Shown piece by piece: positions 41,534-49,927 of a stretch of 64,000 nucleotides of DNA (position 1 is the stretch's first letter; the number at the start of each line of letters is the position of its first letter). The stretch lies in the NCBI RefSeq assembly GCF_001426505.1, contig NZ_LMEV01000017.1, positions 1,829,093 to 1,893,092 on the forward strand. Direction: 5' to 3'. The DNA comes from Variovorax sp. Root473 (GTDB lineage: Bacteria; Pseudomonadota; Gammaproteobacteria; Burkholderiales; Burkholderiaceae_C). The notes under the pieces were generated by a model. It worked only from the letters and a program-made list of their open reading frames with translations, had not been told where the DNA came from and made no database searches. The translations under genes and the position numbers were made by a program.

Positions 41534-43786
41534 TCAGGCCTTCAGGTGCAGGGCCATGGCCGGATCGCTCACGCCGGGCTTGCCGGTCTCGACGCGGCCC
41601 GCGAAACGGCGCTCGAAGTGCTCTGCCGTGACGGTGAAGTCGTACCAGTAGCCGCTCTTGTCCAGGCTCCAGTGCAGCATGCCGGTGGCGCCCGGCGCGA
41701 CCTCGAGCGTCCAGGGTCCGTCGTTGCGATACGCGTTGGCCGTCACCGTGACCTTGCCGGCCGCCTTGCCCGTGTTGTGCACCTTCAGGTAGACCTGCCC
41801 GTCGACCGGCTCGTAGCAGACCTGCACCTCGGGCTTGAAGCTGGCGGTGTCGAAGGCCAGTGCGTCGCCCTGGAAGCTGCGCACGTAGCCGTTGGTGCTG
41901 TAGACCCACAGGTCGTACTTGCCGCTGTCGCTGGCGCCGGTGTTCCAGTAGTCGGCCAACTGCTTGCCGGCCTCGACCGTGTAGCGGCGCGGGATGCGGT
42001 CCAGGTGCAGCTTGTCGTACACATGGAACACGGCGCCCTGCGTGCCGGAGTTCGCGAACACCAGCTGCACGAGGCCGCGCGGCTCGACGCGTGCGCTGGT
42101 GTGCAGTTCGTAAGGCAGCGCGCGCGAGAAGCGCGTGCCGGTCTCCTGGTACAGCGGCTGCGGCGTGGCGGGGGCGTTCCTCACGGGGGCCGTGGGCAGC
42201 AGCCGCTGCGCCGCATTGATCGCGGGGAAGTTGCTCGTGTCGGGCAGCTTGGGAACGACCGGATCGTTCGGGCTCACGAAGTCGAAGCAGGTCGTGAGGT
42301 CGCCGCAGACGGCGCGGTGCCACGGGCTGATCGCATCGACCGTGATGCCAAAGCGCTGTTCGAGAAAACGGCCGACCGAGGTGTGGTCGAACACCTGCGA
42401 GTTGACCCAGCCGCCCTTGCTCCAGGGCGATACCACGTACATCGGCACGCGCGAGCTCAGGCCCCAGGGGCGAATCTTGCCGGTGGTGGTGTTGTCGGCG
42501 GCGGCCAGGTAGCTGCCCACCGAGGCGTCGAAGTACTCGCCCTCCAGCGGCACGGTCGACTTGCCCATGAGCGTGCCGTTGGCGTCGTACGAAGGCACGG
42601 CCGGCATGGCCAGGTGATCGAAGAAACCGTCGTTCTCGTCGAAGGTCACGAACAGCGCGGTCTTGCTCCACACCGCCGGGTTGGACGTGAGCGCGTCCAG
42701 CACGTCGGCGATGAAGTCGGCGGCGCCGGCCGTGCCTTCGCTGCTGCCGGGGTGTTCGGCCAGCGCCTGCGTGGGCAGCACCCACGAGACCTGCGGCAGG
42801 GTGCCGTTCATCACGTCCTGCTTGAGCTGGGCGAGGAAGTTGGTGGCGCCGTCGGCCGTGTCGGGCCCGCCCGTGAGGCCATGCTCATAGATCGGCGAGC
42901 CCGGCTGCGCGGTGCGAAAGCTCTCGAAGGCCAGGCCTCCGTGCATGGCGCCCGTCCAGTTGTTGTTCATGTTCTGGTAGATGTGCCAGCTGACGCCCTT
43001 CTTCTGCAGCAGGTCCGGCAGCGTGTCCCACTTGAAGGCGTTGTTGACGTACTTGTAGTTGTAGGTGCCCGTGGCGGGGTCCTTCTGCCCGGTGCCGTCG
43101 GCTTCCTGTGCTCGGCCTGCCACCCATTTCGACGGGCTGGGCCAGCAGCGCGAGTTCACCGGTTCGGAGTCGGTGTCGGTGCTGTTGATGCCCTTCTTGC
43201 GCAACTCCGGGTTGAAGTTGGAACCCGAGAAGAACACGATCCGATTCGGATCGGTGCCGGTGAGGATGGAGCAGTGGTAGCTGTCGCACACCGTGAACGC
43301 ATCGGCCAGCGCGAACTGGAACGGGATGTCCTCGCGCAGGTAGTAGCCCATCGTGGCCTGGTTCTTGAACTGGATCCAGCGGTCCATCTTTCCCTGGTTC
43401 CATGCCGCCTGCTGATCGGGAAAGTTGTGCGGCGTGCCCGAGCCGATCAGCGCATTGGCGATCGTCGAGTCGCGGCGGAACGGCGGAATCTCCGCGCCGC
43501 CCGCGGGGTTCGACTGGAAGTACACCGACTTGCCGTTGGCCAGTGGAATCGGAAAGCGGTCGCCGAAGCCGCGCACGCCGCGCAGCGTGCCGAAGTAATG
43601 GTCGAAGCTGCGGTTCTCCTGCATCAGGATCACGACGTGCTTGATGTCCTTGATGGTGCCGGTGTCGACCGCGGCCTCGACGGCGAGCGCCTTGCGGATC
43701 GTGGGCGGAAGCATCGTGAGGGCCGAGGCCGCGCCGACGGCGCCGGCCGACTTGCGGAAGAAATCGCGACGGTTGGAGGGGTTCAT
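41534..43786 (-). CDS. Phosphocholine-specific phospholipase C, Tat-exported
   Basis: A 750-residue enzyme of the PlcH/PlcN family. The N-terminus has a Tat signal (NRRDFFRKSAG, then a hydrophobic stretch). The phosphoesterase domain holds E57-N58 in MQENRSFDHYFGTLRG and FDENDGFFDH. Two C-terminal beta domains (DUF756 type) span about 530-750. It hydrolyses phosphatidylcholine or sphingomyelin to phosphocholine, a source of phosphate and choline or a virulence factor. It is flanked in the same direction by a small lipoprotein gene (66 bases upstream) and a trimeric autotransporter gene (5 bases downstream). Confidence 0.95.
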   Translation of the reverse strand: MNPSNRRDFFRKSAGAVGAASALTMLPPTIRKALAVEAAVDTGTIKDIKHVVILMQENRSFDHYFGTLRGVRGFGDRFPIPLANGKSVYFQSNPAGGAEIPPFRRDSTIANALIGSGTPHNFPDQQAAWNQGKMDRWIQFKNQATMGYYLREDIPFQFALADAFTVCDSYHCSILTGTDPNRIVFFSGSNFNPELRKKGINSTDTDSEPVNSRCWPSPSKWVAGRAQEADGTGQKDPATGTYNYKYVNNAFKWDTLPDLLQKKGVSWHIYQNMNNNWTGAMHGGLAFESFRTAQPGSPIYEHGLTGGPDTADGATNFLAQLKQDVMNGTLPQVSWVLPTQALAEHPGSSEGTAGAADFIADVLDALTSNPAVWSKTALFVTFDENDGFFDHLAMPAVPSYDANGTLMGKSTVPLEGEYFDASVGSYLAAADNTTTGKIRPWGLSSRVPMYVVSPWSKGGWVNSQVFDHTSVGRFLEQRFGITVDAISPWHRAVCGDLTTCFDFVSPNDPVVPKLPDTSNFPAINAAQRLLPTAPVRNAPATPQPLYQETGTRFSRALPYELHTSARVEPRGLVQLVFANSGTQGAVFHVYDKLHLDRIPRRYTVEAGKQLADYWNTGASDSGKYDLWVYSTNGYVRSFQGDALAFDTASFKPEVQVCYEPVDGQVYLKVHNTGKAAGKVTVTANAYRNDGPWTLEVAPGATGMLHWSLDKSGYWYDFTVTAEHFERRFAGRVETGKPGVSDPAMALHLKA

Positions 43787-43852
43787 GGGGAGTCTTTCAA
43801 CGCGAGGACAAAACAGAAGAAATGGGAAGCGGGTGGATGAACAGGAGGCGGC

Positions 43853-44041
43853 TCAGGGCGCGCACTTCAGCGCCGGCGTCGGGCCGGGCTGCTCCGGCGT
43901 GGTGGTCGGGGGCGTGGGGCCGGTGGGCGGCAGCACCGGCAGGCCGCCGCCACCGCCCCCTCCGCCGCCGCATGCGGCAAGGCTCAGGCACAGGAGAAAG
44001 CCCGCCGCAGCAAGGCCATACCGGGAAGAACGTGAGGTCAT
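43853..44041 (-). CDS. Small lipoprotein with poly-glycine linker
   Basis: A 62-residue product. The signal MTSRSSRYGLAAAGFLLCLS ends in the lipobox LAAC (C24), directly followed by nine glycines and then a Pro/Thr-rich tail to the end. A plausible AAGGAC ribosome site precedes the start. No globular domain is possible, so it may be a small outer-membrane lipopeptide or an entericidin-like factor. It is the first gene of the lipoprotein-phospholipase-autotransporter series. The 147 bases between it and phnE hold only its leader and nothing else recognisable. Confidence 0.65.
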   Translation of the reverse strand: MTSRSSRYGLAAAGFLLCLSLAACGGGGGGGGGLPVLPPTGPTPPTTTPEQPGPTPALKCAP

Positions 44042-44188
44042 GAAGGTGTCCTTTTCTGGATCGAAGGGGCGTGGGAAGAAAAGCAGGGCGAAGCCGGGCC
44101 GTGCAGGCCTCGAAGGGCTTGCACCGGAACGGGAAGAAACGCAATGAAGTCGGGTGCCCGAAGCGGGCGGATGAGTGGGTGTCAGCGC

Positions 44189-45187
44189 TCAGGCATAGCG
44201 GCTGCGCAGGCGGGCTGCGACCCTGTCGAGCACGAGCACCGTGAGGAAGATCGCGATCAGGATCGTTCCGACGTGCGCGTAGTTGTACATGTCGTAGCGG
44301 CCCTTGAGTTCCTGGCCGATGCCGCCCGCGCCCACCAGTCCCACCACGGTGGCCATGCGCACGTTGCGGTCGAGGATGTACAGCGTGTAGGCGATGAACT
44401 GCGGCATCACCTGCGGCAGCACCGCGAAGCGCATCACCTTCAGCTTGCTCGCGCCGATGGCACGCAGCGCCTCCTGCGGCTTGTCGTCGGCGGTCTCGAT
44501 GTCTTCGGCGTAGAACTTGCCGAGGAAGCCCGCCGAATGCAGTGCGAGCGCGAGCACGCCGGCAATGGGACCGAAGCCGTAGGCCAGCACCAGGAACAGC
44601 GCGCTCACCAGCTCGGGCACCGCGCGGAACATGCCGACGATGCCGCGCGCCAGCGCATAGACGGCGCGGTTCGGCGTGTAGTTCTTCGCGCTGCACCAGG
44701 CCAGCGGCGCACTCAGCACGATGGCCAGCAGCGTCGCCCAGATGGCGATCTCGAAGGTCTCCAGCATCTTCACCGCCACATGCCAGAGGTAGCCGAAGGG
44801 CTCGACCAGCACCTCGCGGCGGTCGACCACCTCTTCCATCTGCAGCGTCTGCGGGTTGAGCCTGGGCTGGCGCGACTCCTCCATCTCGACATGCGAGAAC
44901 CACGGCAGCTGCTCGCGGTCGAAGCCCTCGATGCGCGACACCTCGGTGCGCTGCGACACCTGCGGCGGAAAGAGCGACCTGGCGATGATGCCCAGGCCCG
45001 ACAGCACCTGCGACTGGTCGCGCAGGCCGACGGCCGCGAGCACGCCCTCGCCCGTGAGCGACAGCATGCGGCCCATTTCGACGCGCTGGCCGGCGAAGAA
45101 GCCGACCACCACCACGAGAAGCAGCACGGCGAGGCTGCGGGCGCCGAAGGGGCGCGGCAGGTCCCAGGCGGATGCGGAGCGGCTCAT
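44189..45187 (-). CDS. phnE: Phosphonate ABC transporter permease
   Basis: A 332-residue permease. One helix near the N-terminus (about 17-36) is followed by an unusually long periplasmic segment (about 37-135) and then the standard transport domain with the EAA-type loop RAIGASKLKVMRFAVLPQVMPQF. Typical PhnE proteins are some 50-70 residues shorter, so the loop is an enlargement. The start overlaps the phnC stop in ATGA. Confidence 0.92.
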   Translation of the reverse strand: MSRSASAWDLPRPFGARSLAVLLLVVVVGFFAGQRVEMGRMLSLTGEGVLAAVGLRDQSQVLSGLGIIARSLFPPQVSQRTEVSRIEGFDREQLPWFSHVEMEESRQPRLNPQTLQMEEVVDRREVLVEPFGYLWHVAVKMLETFEIAIWATLLAIVLSAPLAWCSAKNYTPNRAVYALARGIVGMFRAVPELVSALFLVLAYGFGPIAGVLALALHSAGFLGKFYAEDIETADDKPQEALRAIGASKLKVMRFAVLPQVMPQFIAYTLYILDRNVRMATVVGLVGAGGIGQELKGRYDMYNYAHVGTILIAIFLTVLVLDRVAARLRSRYA

Positions 45188-45984
45188 GGCACCAGCTCCA
45201 GCGTGCCGGCATGCAGCGGCAACGGCGCTTCGGGCGCGGGCCGCGCGGGCGCCGGCGTGCGGCCGTAGACCGCGTCGAACACCTTCGGGTCGAAGGCCGC
45301 GGGCGCGCCGTCGAACACCACCGCGCCGTGGCGCAACGCGACGATGCGGTCGGCGAACTCGCAGGCCAGCTCGATCTGGTGCAGGCTGCACAGCACCGTG
45401 GTGCCGCGCTCGCGCGCCTGCGTGCGCAGCAGCGACAGCACATCGTGGCTGGTCTGCGGGTCGAGGCTGGCCACGGGCTCGTCGGCCAGCACCAGCGGCG
45501 GCTCGAGCATGAAGGCGCGCGCGATGCCCACGCGCTGCTGCTGTCCGCCCGACAGCTCGCTCACGCGGCGCAGCAGGTGCTGCTCCTGCAGGCCGACCGA
45601 TTCGATCAGCGCGCAGGCCTTGGCACGCTGCGCATCGGTGAACAGGCCGAGCAGCGCGCGCCACGTCGGCACCGCGGGCAGCGCGCCAGCCAGCACGTTG
45701 TCGGCCACCGTGGAACGCAGCACCAGGTTGAACTGCTGGTGGATCATGCCGATGCGCGGGCGGATGCGGGCCAGCGAATGGGCGGCGATCTGCACGCCCT
45801 CGACCTGCACCGCGCCCTGCGTGGGCTTGACCAGCCCGTTCGCCATGCGCAGCAGCGTCGACTTGCCCGCGCCCGAGGCGCCCAGCACGACGCAGAACTG
45901 CCCCGCCGGCACCTGCAGCGACACGCCGTCGAGCGCGCGCGTGCCGTCGGCGTAGTGCATGGCGACCGATTCGAAATTCAGCAT
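45184..45984 (-). CDS. phnC: Phosphonate ABC transporter ATP-binding protein
   Basis: A 266-residue ABC ATPase with Walker A GASGAGKST, signature LSGGQQQR and Walker B VLADEP, and the PhnC-type QQFNLV motif after the first domain. The C-terminal ~25 residues are Pro-rich. It powers uptake by PhnE of the ligand delivered by PhnD. It starts 8 bases after phnD and overlaps phnE. Confidence 0.95.
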   Translation of the reverse strand: MLNFESVAMHYADGTRALDGVSLQVPAGQFCVVLGASGAGKSTLLRMANGLVKPTQGAVQVEGVQIAAHSLARIRPRIGMIHQQFNLVLRSTVADNVLAGALPAVPTWRALLGLFTDAQRAKACALIESVGLQEQHLLRRVSELSGGQQQRVGIARAFMLEPPLVLADEPVASLDPQTSHDVLSLLRTQARERGTTVLCSLHQIELACEFADRIVALRHGAVVFDGAPAAFDPKVFDAVYGRTPAPARPAPEAPLPLHAGTLELVP

Positions 45985-45992
45985 GGCGACGC

Positions 45993-46928
45993 TCAACGCT
46001 CGGCGGACTTGGCGAGGATGCGGCCCTTGAGCTCGTCGGTCAGCAGGCCGAGCTTCTCGGCGGCGACGTTGAACTCGGCTTCGGAGAACCTGGTGTCGTA
46101 GCCGTCGATCTTGCCGCCGCCGTAGCCGCGGATCATGTCGGGCGTGACGCCGGGGGCCTTGTTCACGGTCTGGAAGGCGTCTTTCAGCTTCGCCTTCAGC
46201 GGCTCGGGCAGTTTCGAGTTGAGCGCCAGCGGCGGGTACGGAATGGCCATGCTGCGCGCGACCACCTTCACCGTCTTCGGATCGACCACGCCCTGCTTCA
46301 CGGCCTTCTCGTAGGAGTCGAACGAGAGCGAGGCCACGTCGACCTGGTCCTGCACCAGCGCGGCCAGGCTGCTGGCGTGGCTGCCGGTCATGCGGATGGC
46401 GCCGAGGTCTTTCGCCGGGTCCATGCCGGCATCGAGCAGCATCGCGACCTGGAACGTGAAGCTCGAGGCCGAGTTGACGTCGCCGAAGGCCACGCGCTTG
46501 CCCTTGAGGTCCTTGACCGACGCGATGGGCGCGTTGGCCTTGGCGAACATGCCCGCGTAGTAGACCGAGGCGCCCTTCTCCACGCCCACGGCCAGGAGCT
46601 GCGCGCAGCCGCGCTTGTTCGCCTGCACGTACGACACGGGGCCGAAGAAGGCGATGTCGGCGAGCTGGTTGCACATGCCCTCGACCACCGCGCCGTACGA
46701 CTGGCCGACCTTGAGGTCGAAGTTCAGGCCGGTGCTGCGCGTGATGGCGTTGAACACCGGCGCGTAGTCCGCCTTGGTGCCCGACTCGGTGCCGCCGTCG
46801 GCCGGGATCAGCAGCACGCGCAGCGGCCGCTCGCGCGAGCCGTCGGCCACCGATTGGGCTTGTGCGGCCAGCGGCAGCGCGGCAGCCAGCGAGAGGGCGG
46901 CGGCCGCAAGGGCCAGGAGCTTTTTCAT
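45993..46928 (-). CDS. phnD: Phosphonate/phosphite ABC transporter substrate-binding protein
   Basis: A 311-residue periplasmic protein of the PhnD family. A signal peptide ends near LAAQA (about 24). The segments LRVLLIPADGG, GQSYGAVVEGMCNQLADIAFFGPVSYVQA and GSHASSLAALVQDQVDVASLSFDSY are family-typical. Ligand may be a phosphonate, phosphite or a phosphate ester. It has an AAGGAA ribosome site and is first in phnDCE. The promoter region is AT-rich for this genome and includes a TGAAAT-N6-ATTTCA palindrome. Confidence 0.93.
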   Translation of the reverse strand: MKKLLALAAAALSLAAALPLAAQAQSVADGSRERPLRVLLIPADGGTESGTKADYAPVFNAITRSTGLNFDLKVGQSYGAVVEGMCNQLADIAFFGPVSYVQANKRGCAQLLAVGVEKGASVYYAGMFAKANAPIASVKDLKGKRVAFGDVNSASSFTFQVAMLLDAGMDPAKDLGAIRMTGSHASSLAALVQDQVDVASLSFDSYEKAVKQGVVDPKTVKVVARSMAIPYPPLALNSKLPEPLKAKLKDAFQTVNKAPGVTPDMIRGYGGGKIDGYDTRFSEAEFNVAAEKLGLLTDELKGRILAKSAER

Positions 46929-47015
46929 GGTCGGTTCCTTCGTTTGGAAAGCGGTGGGCGTGCGGTTGCAACGCCCCGATGAAGAGAACTTTAGGAGCCG
47001 CAGATGACAGGAAAA

Positions 47016-47033
47016 TGAAATAAGCTCATTTCA
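47016..47033. promoter_or_regulatory. Palindrome between phnD and the HAD gene, likely RpiR operator
   Basis: TGAAAT (47016-47021) and ATTTCA (47028-47033) flank AAGCTC, giving an 18-bp palindrome with a single mismatched pair. It lies in the AT-rich core of the 187-base divergent region. RpiR-family regulators bind operators with similar GAAAT/ATTTC arms, and an RpiR gene lies just beyond the HAD gene. A TAGAAT hexamer at 47063-47068 is a plausible -10 element for the HAD gene. Confidence 0.6.
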
Positions 47034-47115
47034 AAATTCAAATATCACTGAGCAATATTCAATAGAATCCGCCGCCACGGCCGAGCCCCCACGACGGCCC
47101 CACTCCCGGAGATCC

Positions 47116-47991
47116 ATGAGCACGCATCACACGACAACAGGGACCACGAACGGCAGCGGCATCCAGGCGCTGGCGCAGGCCCGCCACCTGCTGGTCGACC
47201 TCGACGGCACGCTGGTGCGCCAGCAGGAAGCCATCGACGGCGCGGCCCGCCTGCTGGCGCATTTCCACGACCGCTACGCCATCGTGTCCAACAACTCCAC
47301 GCACACGGCGCAGGGCCTGTCGGTGCGGCTGCGCAAGCTGGGCCTGCGCGTGCCGCCCGCGCGCATCGTGCTGGCCGGCGAACTCGCAGTGCGCCAGCTG
47401 GCGCAGCAGCATCCGCAGGCGCGCGTGCTGCTGGCCGCCAGCCCTGCCCTGCAGCGCTATGCGCGCGCGCAGGGCTGCAGGCTGGTGTCCGCGGAGGCCG
47501 AGGCCGACGTCGTGCTGCTGGCGCTCGACATGCACTTCAGCCACGCGCGCCTCTCGGTCATCGCGAACGCACTGCGCCACGGCGCCAGGCTGATGGTGAC
47601 CAATGCAGACGCCACGCACCCGGGTCCGCAGGGCCGCGTGGTGCCCGAGACCGGCGCGCTGCTTGCGGCCGTGGTCGCCGCCAGCGGCGTGCAGCCGTGG
47701 CGCGTGATCGGCAAGCCGGCGCCGCTGCTGTTCGAGGAAGGCCTGCGCTGCCTGGGCGCAACTGCCGAGGGCACGGTGGTGGTCGGCGACAACCCGCTGA
47801 CCGATGGCGAAGGCGCCGCGCGACTCGGCCTGGCCTGTGTGCTGGTGGGCGAATCGCCGGGTGCGGTGGCACCCACCGTCGCCGGGCTGCTGGCGCCTGC
47901 GGTCCTGGAAGCCGTGGAACCCGCGCCTCAGTACCGCTTGAGCGAGAGCACGTCGAAGGTCTGGCGCAGCGTGCGCACCGAGGTGTCGTAG
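47116..47991 (+). CDS. HAD-superfamily (IIA, NagD/PGP-like) phosphatase
   Basis: A 291-residue HAD hydrolase. Motif I is VDLDGTLV (D28, D30), motif II SNNST, motif III lysine in IGKPAP, and motif IV VGDNPLTDGEGA; the cap between motifs II and III is of the C2a type. It likely dephosphorylates a small phosphate ester. Position, divergent from phnDCE, suggests that the imported compound, or a product of it, is the substrate. Its last 64 bases overlap the convergent RpiR gene. Confidence 0.87.
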   Translation: MSTHHTTTGTTNGSGIQALAQARHLLVDLDGTLVRQQEAIDGAARLLAHFHDRYAIVSNNSTHTAQGLSVRLRKLGLRVPPARIVLAGELAVRQLAQQHPQARVLLAASPALQRYARAQGCRLVSAEAEADVVLLALDMHFSHARLSVIANALRHGARLMVTNADATHPGPQGRVVPETGALLAAVVAASGVQPWRVIGKPAPLLFEEGLRCLGATAEGTVVVGDNPLTDGEGAARLGLACVLVGESPGAVAPTVAGLLAPAVLEAVEPAPQYRLSESTSKVWRSVRTEVS

Positions 47992-48848
47992 TCCGACAGC
48001 GCCAGGCAGGCGATCAGCACGTCGATGATCGCCAGCTGCGCGAGCCGACTCGTCATCGCCTCGGTGCGGAAGTTGGTTTCGCGCGCCATGGTGAACAGCA
48101 GCACGTCGGCGAAGGCCTGGATCGGCGACTTGCCGAAGTTGGTGATGCACACCGTGGCCGCGCCGGCTTCCTTCGCGAGGCGCGTGGCCGTCACTGTCTC
48201 GTGCGTGCTGCCCGAATGCGAAATGGTCAGCACCGCCGTCTTCGCATTGGTGAGCGAGGCGCTGATGGCCTGCACGTGCGAATCGACCACCACCTTGGCA
48301 TTGAGGCCAATGCGCAGCATGCGGTAGTGCGCGTCCTCGGCGATGGTGGCCGAGCTGCCGATGCCGTAGATCTCGATGCGCTCGGCCTTGCGAAACAGCC
48401 GCACCGCACGCTCCATCGCCTTCGCGTCGAGCATCGACTGCGTGTCGTGCAGCGTCTGCACATTGCTCTGGAAGATCTTGCGGATGACCGCGTCGGCCTT
48501 GTCCTGCGGATCGAGGTCTTCGTGGATGAACTGCACCGGCCGAACGATCTCCTGCGCCAGCGCGATCTTGATCTGCTGGAAGCCCGTGGCGCCGAGGTTC
48601 TTGCACAGGCCGACGATGCTGCCTTCGCTCGACCCGGTGCGCTCCGCCACCTCGCTCACCGACATGTGGACCACCTCGCGCGGGTTCTTCACGATGAAGT
48701 CGGCGATGCGCTGGCCCACCGGGCCCAGCGACGACCAGAGGGTTTCGATGCGCGCCAGCACGGCCGAGACCTGACCGTCGGGCACCTCGGGCGGCGGTGC
48801 GCCGTTGGCCTTGGTGCTGGCGGGTCGGGAGGTGCTGTTGCGCTTCAT
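47928..48848 (-). CDS. MurR/RpiR-family transcriptional regulator
   Basis: A 306-residue regulator. The N-terminal HTH_6 domain (about 25-95, IADFIVKNPREVVHMSVSEVAERTGSSEGS) and a SIS sugar-phosphate-binding domain (about 135-265, IEIYGIGSSATIAEDAHYRM, ISHSGSTHET) are complete. The effector is probably a phosphorylated small molecule. It likely controls phnDCE and the HAD gene. The start MKRNSTSR at 48848 is chosen as the first residue before the basic leader; no strong ribosome site is visible. Confidence 0.93.
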   Translation of the reverse strand: MKRNSTSRPASTKANGAPPPEVPDGQVSAVLARIETLWSSLGPVGQRIADFIVKNPREVVHMSVSEVAERTGSSEGSIVGLCKNLGATGFQQIKIALAQEIVRPVQFIHEDLDPQDKADAVIRKIFQSNVQTLHDTQSMLDAKAMERAVRLFRKAERIEIYGIGSSATIAEDAHYRMLRIGLNAKVVVDSHVQAISASLTNAKTAVLTISHSGSTHETVTATRLAKEAGAATVCITNFGKSPIQAFADVLLFTMARETNFRTEAMTSRLAQLAIIDVLIACLALSDYDTSVRTLRQTFDVLSLKRY

Positions 48849-48858
48849 GACCACAAGC

Positions 48859-49824
48859 TTACCCGCGCCCGATGGCGCTTTTGTGCGGCACGGCCGCAGC
48901 CGCCTGGCCTGACAGCGCCGACGAAAAAAGCTGCGCGCCCTCACTGCGCAGCAAGGTCACAAGGCGCCGCGCCGCCGGCGACAGGTAGCCCTCCTTGCGG
49001 TACGTGACGCCCAGGTGGCGGCGCAGCGTGGTCTCCTTCAGCGGCACCTCGCGCAGCGTGCCCTCGCGCCCCGGTGCACCGAGCGTGTGGCGCGACAGGA
49101 AGCTCAGCAGGTCGGAGCGCGAGATGAGGCGCGGCAGCAGCGGGATCGAGTTCGCGTTGACCTGCACCGCCGGCAGCGGCAACCCGCGCGATTGAAACGC
49201 CGCGTCGAGCCACTGGCGGCTGGGAATGGGATCGGCGGGCAGCACCCAGCGCCATTGCAGCAGCGACTTCATCGTGACCTTTGGCAGGTCGAACACCGGG
49301 TGCTGCGGGCTGGCAGCGACCACCACCACGTCCTCGACGATCGAATGCGTGACGAAGGCCGGGTCGTGCTCGGGCATGAGGCCGATCAGGAGGTCGATGG
49401 CGCCTTCGCGCAGCCGCTCGCGCAGCGCCATGCTGGGCGCGACCGTGATGTCGATGCGCGTGTCGCCCGCCTCGGCCAGCAGCAGGTTGCACACCTCGGG
49501 CAGCACGTGGTCGGCCGCAATGGGCCCGCTGCCGATGCGCACATGGCCCGCGTTGCCCTTGGCGAAATCGCTCACCTCGCGCAGTGCCTCTTCGGTGGCG
49601 CCGCGCAGCAGCCGGGCGCGTGCGAGCAGCACCTCGCCCACCGCCGTGAGCTGGATGCCGCGGCCCCTGCGTTCGAACAGCGCGCTGCCGAAGGCTTCCT
49701 CGAGCCGTTGCACCGCCTTGGTCAGCGCGGGCTGGGTGCGCCCGAGCTTGTCGGCGGCCTGGCTCAAATGGCCGGTGTCGGCGACCACCTCGAAATATTT
49801 CAGGTCGCGCAGCTGGATGTCCAT
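48859..49824 (-). CDS. LysR-family regulator of the hydroxyacid gene cluster
   Basis: A 321-residue LysR regulator with HTH at about 3-62 (LKYFEVVADTGHLSQAADKLGRTQPALTKAVQRLEEAFG) and an effector-binding domain to about 300. It is divergent from the 2-hydroxyacid dehydrogenase operon, with a 103-base shared region that includes an AATCGAT-N11-ATCGATT inverted repeat. It very probably activates that operon. It starts ATG at 49824 and ends 10 bases before the RpiR gene. Confidence 0.92.
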   Translation of the reverse strand: MDIQLRDLKYFEVVADTGHLSQAADKLGRTQPALTKAVQRLEEAFGSALFERRGRGIQLTAVGEVLLARARLLRGATEEALREVSDFAKGNAGHVRIGSGPIAADHVLPEVCNLLLAEAGDTRIDITVAPSMALRERLREGAIDLLIGLMPEHDPAFVTHSIVEDVVVVAASPQHPVFDLPKVTMKSLLQWRWVLPADPIPSRQWLDAAFQSRGLPLPAVQVNANSIPLLPRLISRSDLLSFLSRHTLGAPGREGTLREVPLKETTLRRHLGVTYRKEGYLSPAARRLVTLLRSEGAQLFSSALSGQAAAAVPHKSAIGRG

Positions 49825-49838
49825 TCATAGCTCCGAGG

Positions 49839-49863
49839 AATCGATGAATGAACATTATCGATT
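49839..49863. promoter_or_regulatory. LysR-type binding site (T-N11-A inverted repeat)
   Basis: AATCGAT (49839-49845) and ATCGATT (49857-49863) are perfect 7-bp arms separated by 11 bases, with the T-N11-A geometry of LysR sites. It lies 15 bases upstream of the LysR start and 65 bases upstream of the dehydrogenase start, as expected for a shared activator/autorepressor site. A second half-site, ATCGATT, occurs at about 49916-49922. Confidence 0.7.
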
Positions 49864-49927
49864 GGACGGAATGAATGGCGATTTCCACAATCCAGCCCAT
49901 ACCGCCCCTCCAACGATCGATTCCTCC

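Noticed and set aside
49853..49927. An earlier ATG for the 2-hydroxyacid dehydrogenase
   Set aside because: The extra residues (starting MNEHYRLDG) fall in the LysR-type operator and do not belong to the family; 49928 gives the normal N-terminus.
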